Shown piece after piece: positions 59,876-64,000 of a stretch of 64,000 nt of DNA. The DNA lies in the NCBI RefSeq assembly GCF_011043735.1, contig NZ_JAAKGV010000001.1, forward strand, positions 248,001 through 312,000, in the 5' to 3' direction. A program made the position numbers and the translations under genes. How positions within the stretch are numbered: the stretch's first letter is position 1; each line of letters begins with the position of its first letter. The notes under the pieces are model-generated. The model worked only from the letters and a program-made list of their open reading frames with translations, was not told where the DNA came from and did not search any database. The DNA comes from Methylobacterium sp. DB0501. GTDB taxonomy: Bacteria > Pseudomonadota > Alphaproteobacteria > Rhizobiales > Beijerinckiaceae.

Positions 59876-60166
59876 ATGACGCGCAAGCCCGACGACGCGG
59901 TGGGCAGCCGGGGCGAGCCGGCGGTCGGCGGCGGTCACCAGACCCCCGAGCAGGAGGCGATCACCCGCCAGGAGGGCGGCGGCCGCGACGAGGCCGAACT
60001 GAAGCGGGAATGGTCCTCGGCCGGCACCCCCGGCCGGCCGCCGGTCTCGGTCGGCGGCAGCTCCGGCGGCCATTCCGACCAAGTCGCCGCGCAAGGTCCC
60101 GGCGAAGGGAAGAAGGTGGCGGACGGCGAGTACCGGACCGAGAAGGCCCAGGGCAAGACCGACTGA
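59876..60166 (+). CDS. small hydrophilic, disordered protein 2
   Basis: The 96-residue protein is glycine- and charge-rich (GGGHQTPEQEAITRQEGGGR, GPGEGKKVADGEYRTEKAQG). No domain is recognized. It begins 4 bases after the previous stop, so both lie in one transcript. Such hydrophilin-like proteins are common stress proteins. Confidence 0.7.
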   Translation: MTRKPDDAVGSRGEPAVGGGHQTPEQEAITRQEGGGRDEAELKREWSSAGTPGRPPVSVGGSSGGHSDQVAAQGPGEGKKVADGEYRTEKAQGKTD

Positions 60167-60178
60167 TAGGAGCGCTGC

Positions 60179-60346
60179 ATGACGGACGATCAGGACGAGC
60201 GGAGCGGCAAGCACGACGATAAAATCACCGCCGACGATCTGAAGGGCGTCGCCGCGGTGCCGAAGGACGGCGACGGCAAGGACAACAAGTCCGGCGCCCA
60301 TGCCGGGGACCGGCAGGGCGACGAGGTCGATCCCGGGACGGGCTGA
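60179..60346 (+). CDS. small hydrophilic, disordered protein 3 (55 residues)
   Basis: The 55-residue product starts MTDDQDERSGKHDDKITADD and is rich in D, K and G throughout, with no hydrophobic segment. A GATAGGAGCGCTGC site precedes the ATG at 60179, 12 bases after the previous gene. It completes the three-gene disordered-protein cluster. Confidence 0.65.
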   Translation: MTDDQDERSGKHDDKITADDLKGVAAVPKDGDGKDNKSGAHAGDRQGDEVDPGTG

Positions 60347-60494
60347 GAGGCGGCATGGGCGCCGCGGGCGCTCCGGCGGCTTCGGCCGTCTTCATGTCCC
60401 TCCCGGTCGTGCCGGGCTCCGCTATGACCGGGAGGGAGGCATTTCCAGCAGAGCCCATCGAACAAGCCCCGGAAGCGGCATGGGAGAAGCCCGC

Positions 60495-60896
60495 ATGACC
60501 CCATCACCCGATCGATCGATCGTCCGGCGCGACACGCCGCGGGCCGACCTCGTCGCCTTCGAGATCAAGGACAAGATCACGCGCGAGGACATCGAGTGGA
60601 TGTCGTCGATCACCGACGCGGCCATGAAGGCGCACGGCAAGATCGACCTGCTGCTCATCATGTCGAACTACGAGGGCTCGGAGCTGGGCGCCCGGTTCGA
60701 CGGCTACGCCAACGGGGTCATGGCGCGCTCGGTCGCGCATATCCGGCACTACGTCGTGGTCGGCGCGCCGCTCTTCGCCCGCGCGATGATCACGCTGTCG
60801 GGCGCGATCCTGCCGGTCGAGACCAAGACCTTCGACCTCGCCGACGAGGCGGCCGCCTGGGCCTATCTCGCCGAGGCCGGTCCGGCGGCGGGCTGA
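60495..60896 (+). CDS. SpoIIAA-like (STAS-related) protein
   Basis: The 133-residue protein shows VAFEIKDKITREDIEWM, GKIDLLLIMSNYEGSELGAR, RHYVVVGAPLFARAMITLSG and FDLADEAAAWAYL. This is the SpoIIAA-like (DUF3478) fold, with a predicted lipid-binding or regulatory role in bacteria. No partner is seen next to it. The ATG at 60495 follows GGGAGAAGCCCGC. Confidence 0.85.
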   Translation: MTPSPDRSIVRRDTPRADLVAFEIKDKITREDIEWMSSITDAAMKAHGKIDLLLIMSNYEGSELGARFDGYANGVMARSVAHIRHYVVVGAPLFARAMITLSGAILPVETKTFDLADEAAAWAYLAEAGPAAG

Positions 60897-60967
60897 CGGC
60901 GCGGGCCGCCTGACGTATCCCGCTCGGCGCATCCGGAGCCGGGATGCGGTCGCAGGGCGAGGTGAGC

Positions 60968-61297
60968 ATGGATTGGGGAGCGGCAGCCTACCGGGCGCGC
61001 CGGCTGGTCGGGGTTCGAAAGCGGATGGTCCCGGAGCACCTGTCCCTCGCGCTGGTTGACGCCTTCGCCGAGCGCCACACCCTGACCGCGGCCGAGATGC
61101 GGCAGCACGGATCGGCCGAGACCGTCGCCACCATTCTCCGCCTCGTGACGACGGCCGTCCACGGCAGGGGGCATGTCCCGGCGGTCAACGGGTGGTACCG
61201 GCGGGAGGAGAACGGGACGGGCTACGTCATCGATCCGGGCTTCGCCATCGCCTGGAGGGCGGCGCGGGCCTGCGACGTGCCGCTGTCACGGGCTTGA
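60968..61297 (+). CDS. hypothetical protein, 109 residues
   Basis: The product is mixed alpha-beta and basic (RARRLVGVRKRMVPEHLSLA, WYRREENGTGYVIDPGFAIA). No family is recognized. GGTGAGC precedes the ATG at 60968; an upstream in-frame ATG (60944) is also possible. Confidence 0.55.
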   Translation: MDWGAAAYRARRLVGVRKRMVPEHLSLALVDAFAERHTLTAAEMRQHGSAETVATILRLVTTAVHGRGHVPAVNGWYRREENGTGYVIDPGFAIAWRAARACDVPLSRA

Positions 61298-61391
61298 GGC
61301 TGCGCGCAATCCCGCGGCGGGCCGAGATGCGACCCGCGGCCCGGCACCGCGTTGTCCGGCAGGCTGACGGTCAGCCTTTCAGAGGACGACG

Positions 61392-61634
61392 ATGACGAAG
61401 CTCTTCATCGCAAGGGTGCGTGGATCGGCCGGGGAGCGCCCGCTCGTCACGGTGCGCGCCGCGGCCGAGGGCGAAGCGAGGCTGTTCCTCGAGGCGGCCT
61501 ATCCGGAGGACGAGGTGGTCGAGGTCGCCGAGCCCGGCGACTGGGTGAGCACCTCCGATACCGGCACGAAGGCCGGCGACGTGCGCGAGCATCCCGGCGT
61601 CGCCTGGCAGGCGCCGACGACGGGTCCTGGCTGA
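61392..61634 (+). CDS. hypothetical protein, 80 residues
   Basis: The product begins TKLFIARVRGSAGERPLVTV and ends in a hydrophilic tail; it has no membrane segment. No family is known. The ATG is preceded by AGGACGACG. Its length and codon use suggest a real gene. Confidence 0.55.
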   Translation: MTKLFIARVRGSAGERPLVTVRAAAEGEARLFLEAAYPEDEVVEVAEPGDWVSTSDTGTKAGDVREHPGVAWQAPTTGPG

Positions 61635-61695
61635 GCCCGCGTCCCGGGGACCTCGCGGGCTTGAGCGCCGGCCCGCCCCCCGGCATAGGGGCGGC

Positions 61696-63117
61696 ATGTC
61701 AGCCCTCTCCGACGTCCCCCGCCTCATCCCCCGCCCGCACCAGGTCGAGGCGATCCGGGCCATCCTGGCGGCGCGGGCGGCGGGGCGGCCCGGCTTCCTC
61801 CTCGGCGACATGACCGGGCTCGGCAAGACCTTGTCGGTCTGGGGTGCGGTCGCGGCGATGCCCGAGCGGGCGGTGCTGATCGTCTGCCCCAAGGGGGCGA
61901 TGCCGCAATGGCGCCGCACGATCCGGGATTCGGCGCTGGCGGACAAGGACGTGACGCTCCTCAACTACGAGCGCACCAAGTCCCTGCTCGCCCTGCCGGC
62001 GGCGAGCGGCCGCCGCTCGGTGCGGGCGAAGAACAACGAACTCGCCAAGCTCGGGCAGCCGAAGCGGGTCTGGCCGATCGTGGTGTTCGACGAGGCGCAC
62101 CGCCTGCGCAACCCGAACTCGCAGCAGGGCCAGGCCTGCCGGCGGATGGCCGAGGCCGCCGCGTTCACGATCTACGCCAGCGCCACCGCCGGCCAAGCGC
62201 CGCACGAATTGTCCTATCTCGGCGCGCTGCTCGGCGACGCCGTCGGCCGCCCGGTCGAGACCCCGGCCGATTTCCGCGCCCTGATGCAGCACCTGAAGAT
62301 CGGCCGGGTCAAGGGGCGCTGGCAGAACTGGTCGTGGGAGCCGAACGCCCGCGACCAGGCGGTGATGGCCGACCTGCTCTATCGCGGCGACAGGGCGATC
62401 GGGCTGCGGCGGCGGCCCGCCGACATCGCCGGCTGGCCGGAGGTGCAGCGGGAGCTGGCCCCCACCGCCCTCGATGCGCCGGCCAAACGCCTCTACGACG
62501 CGACCTGGCGCGAGTTCCGCCGCGAATGGGGCCTGACCGGCGGCTCGAACCGCCGCGCCGCCGGCTGGGCGGCGGATCTGCGCTTTCGCCAGAAGGCGAG
62601 CCTGATCCGCGTCGCCGGCACGCTCGACCTCGCCGAGGACCTCCTGGCGACCGGCGAGCAGGTCGCGGTCTCGGTGGCGTTCCTCGAGACCGGCGCGGCC
62701 CTGGTCCAGGCCTTCACCGGCCGCGGCTGGCGCGCCGGCACCATCGACGGGACGCAGAATGCGGAGGCCAACGAGGCGGTGCGGGTCGCCTTCCAGCGCG
62801 GCGACCTCGACGCGGTGGTGTTCACCGTCACCGAATCGATCTCGCTCCACCGCAACGAGTTGCCCGGCGGCGGGCGACCGCGCAGCCTGATCGTCCACGA
62901 CATGCGCCACAGCGCGATCCAGCTCAGCCAGATCGAGGGCCGCTGTCACCGCGACGGCGAGCGCGCCGCGATCCTGTTCGCCTATGCGGAGGGCACCGTC
63001 GAGGAGCGGGTGGCCGCGACCGTGATCGCCCGCATGGCCGGGATGGACAGGATGGCCGGCGAGGATACCTCCCTCCTCGACGCCATCGGGCGGATTATCG
63101 ATGGTGAGGCGGAGTAG
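61696..63117 (+). CDS. minimal SNF2/DEAD-like helicase
   Basis: The 473-residue superfamily 2 ATPase has the Walker A variant GDMTGLGKTLS (in place of GDEMGLGKT), motif Ia VLIVCPKGAMPQWR, DEAH in VVFDEAHRLRN, motif III YASATAGQ and motif VI QLSQIEGRCHRDGER. It lacks the extra domains of cellular SNF2 remodellers and resembles the short helicases common in phages and mobile elements. No phage genes are adjacent. Its partner is unknown. Confidence 0.82.
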   Translation: MSALSDVPRLIPRPHQVEAIRAILAARAAGRPGFLLGDMTGLGKTLSVWGAVAAMPERAVLIVCPKGAMPQWRRTIRDSALADKDVTLLNYERTKSLLALPAASGRRSVRAKNNELAKLGQPKRVWPIVVFDEAHRLRNPNSQQGQACRRMAEAAAFTIYASATAGQAPHELSYLGALLGDAVGRPVETPADFRALMQHLKIGRVKGRWQNWSWEPNARDQAVMADLLYRGDRAIGLRRRPADIAGWPEVQRELAPTALDAPAKRLYDATWREFRREWGLTGGSNRRAAGWAADLRFRQKASLIRVAGTLDLAEDLLATGEQVAVSVAFLETGAALVQAFTGRGWRAGTIDGTQNAEANEAVRVAFQRGDLDAVVFTVTESISLHRNELPGGGRPRSLIVHDMRHSAIQLSQIEGRCHRDGERAAILFAYAEGTVEERVAATVIARMAGMDRMAGEDTSLLDAIGRIIDGEAE

Positions 63118-63128
63118 GGAGGCAACCG

Positions 63129-63734
63129 ATGGTCACGCGAGGGTTCACGGGGCGCCGTCCGCCGCGGCCGGAGGCCGAGCGCCTGCCGCCGGGCCAGTAC
63201 CTGACCGAGGATTTCCCGGTGCTGCAGCTCGGGCCGACACCGAAGATCGACCTCGCGCGCTGGCGCTTCACCCTGCGGGAGGGATCGAAGCCCCTGAAGA
63301 GCTGGAGCTGGACCGAGTTCGAGGCCCTGCCGCGCACCCGCTGGAAGGGCGACATCCACTGCGTCACCAAGTGGTCGAAGTTCGACACCGCCTGGGAGGG
63401 CGTGACCATCGACGACCTCATGGCCGCGGCCGGGATCGAGGCCCCGACCCCCTACCTCCTCGCCGAGGGCTACGACGACTACACCACCAACGTGCCGGTG
63501 GCCGACCTCGCCGGGGGCAAGGCCATGGTGGCAACCCGCTACGCCGGTGCGCCGATCCCGCCCGACCATGGCGGTCCCGCCCGCCTCCTGGTGCCGCACC
63601 TCTATTTCTGGAAGAGCGCCAAGTGGGTGAAGGGGCTGCGGTTCACCCAGAAGGACGAGGCCGGGTTCTGGGAGCTGCGCGGCTACCATATGTACGGCGA
63701 TCCGTGGCGCGAGCAGCGGTTCACCGGTGATTGA
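63129..63734 (+). CDS. sulfite-oxidase-like molybdopterin enzyme
   Basis: The 201-residue protein has the Moco-binding cysteine in GDIHCVTKWSKFDTAWEGV, then DYTTNVPVADLAGGKAMVATRY and LLVPHLYFWKSAKWVKGLRF. This is the sulfite-oxidase/YedY fold without a signal peptide, so it is cytoplasmic. The substrate is unknown. It lies 11 bases after the helicase gene. A ferredoxin-reductase-like gene follows, which could be its electron partner. Confidence 0.85.
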   Translation: MVTRGFTGRRPPRPEAERLPPGQYLTEDFPVLQLGPTPKIDLARWRFTLREGSKPLKSWSWTEFEALPRTRWKGDIHCVTKWSKFDTAWEGVTIDDLMAAAGIEAPTPYLLAEGYDDYTTNVPVADLAGGKAMVATRYAGAPIPPDHGGPARLLVPHLYFWKSAKWVKGLRFTQKDEAGFWELRGYHMYGDPWREQRFTGD

Positions 63735-63787
63735 GCGATCGTTCGGCGTGACCGGCTCCTCTCTTCCCGCCTCGACCTCATCCTGAG

Positions 63788-64000
63788 ATGCCCACGCCGT
63801 TGACCTGGCAGGACGCCACGATCACCGCCGCCGTGCCCGAGACGCCGCGCGTGCGCCGGCTCACCCTGGCGGTCGGCTGGCCCGCGCCGTTCCGGGCCGG
63901 CCAGCACGTCGACGTGCGGTTGACCGCGCCGGACGGCTACCAGGCCCAGCGCAGCTACTCCATCGCCTCCTCGCCGACGACGCCGGAGACCATCGACCTC
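63788..64000 (+). CDS. ferredoxin/flavin reductase-like protein (partial)
   Basis: The frame is open to the window end, with 71 residues visible: VPETPRVRRLTLAVGWPAPF, then AGQHVDVRLTAP and the FAD-binding RSYSIASSP. It is the N-terminal FAD domain of an FNR-type oxidoreductase. It probably supplies electrons to the preceding molybdoenzyme. Confidence 0.8.
   Translation, partial: MPTPLTWQDATITAAVPETPRVRRLTLAVGWPAPFRAGQHVDVRLTAPDGYQAQRSYSIASSPTTPETIDL

Overview
The window is high-GC DNA of an alphaproteobacterium, most probably Methylobacterium or a close relative (Methylobacteriaceae). This is inferred from the gene families, the alphaproteobacterial LexA box (GAAC-N7-GAAC) and the CcrM-type GANTC clusters; no rRNA is present to confirm it. 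Gene order is mostly compact, with many 4-base ATGA/GTGA overlaps and a few AT-rich breaks.

Layout. 1-6.3 kb: end of a membrane protein, a PglK-like ABC flippase, a C45 acyltransferase, a LysR/EamA divergent pair and a PPOX flavoprotein. 6.4-11.7 kb: a complete plasmid-type replication and partition module with RepA-like ParA, RepB-like ParB, RepABC-type parS palindromes, a RepA_C-family initiator and an origin. The origin has ten 17-bp iterons in two opposed arrays and an exceptional density of GANTC sites. 12.1-17.5 kb: the SOS mutasome imuA-imuB-dnaE2 behind a LexA box. 17.6-18.2 kb: toxin-antitoxin debris. 18.2-22.8 kb: an ssuEACBD sulfonate operon. 23.3-30.4 kb: a TerB-like protein, a hydroxyacid dehydrogenase, a PaoABC-type aldehyde oxidoreductase and a coupled pair of unknown genes, one AT-rich. 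30.6-38.1 kb: PhoX, small exported proteins, an aromatic amino acid decarboxylase, and a phospholipase-D-like gene with a histidine phosphatase behind an AT-rich gap. 38.4-44.2 kb: an aldo/keto reductase, larC-larE-larB (nickel-pincer cofactor) and a ketoglutarate semialdehyde dehydrogenase. 44.2-49.7 kb: a DUF2171 protein, a candidate structured RNA, an M20 amidohydrolase, a TonB-dependent receptor, glutathione peroxidase and a DsbA-like protein. 50.1-55.2 kb: the F1 ATP synthase operon atpHAGDC. 55.3-64 kb: a sulfatase-type membrane protein, nitroreductase and acyl-CoA synthetase, a run of small hydrophilic proteins, a minimal SNF2 helicase, and a sulfite-oxidase-like molybdoenzyme followed by the start of a flavin reductase.

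The most striking feature is the replication module. A plasmid-style origin and partition system lies about 40 kb from the essential atpHAGDC operon. The replicon is therefore either a chromosome carrying a plasmid-type origin (integrated or functional) or a chromid. The GANTC clusters (9 sites in 115 bp before the initiator gene, 21 sites in 560 bp in the origin) suggest methylation-controlled initiation, analogous in principle to GATC control in gammaproteobacteria.
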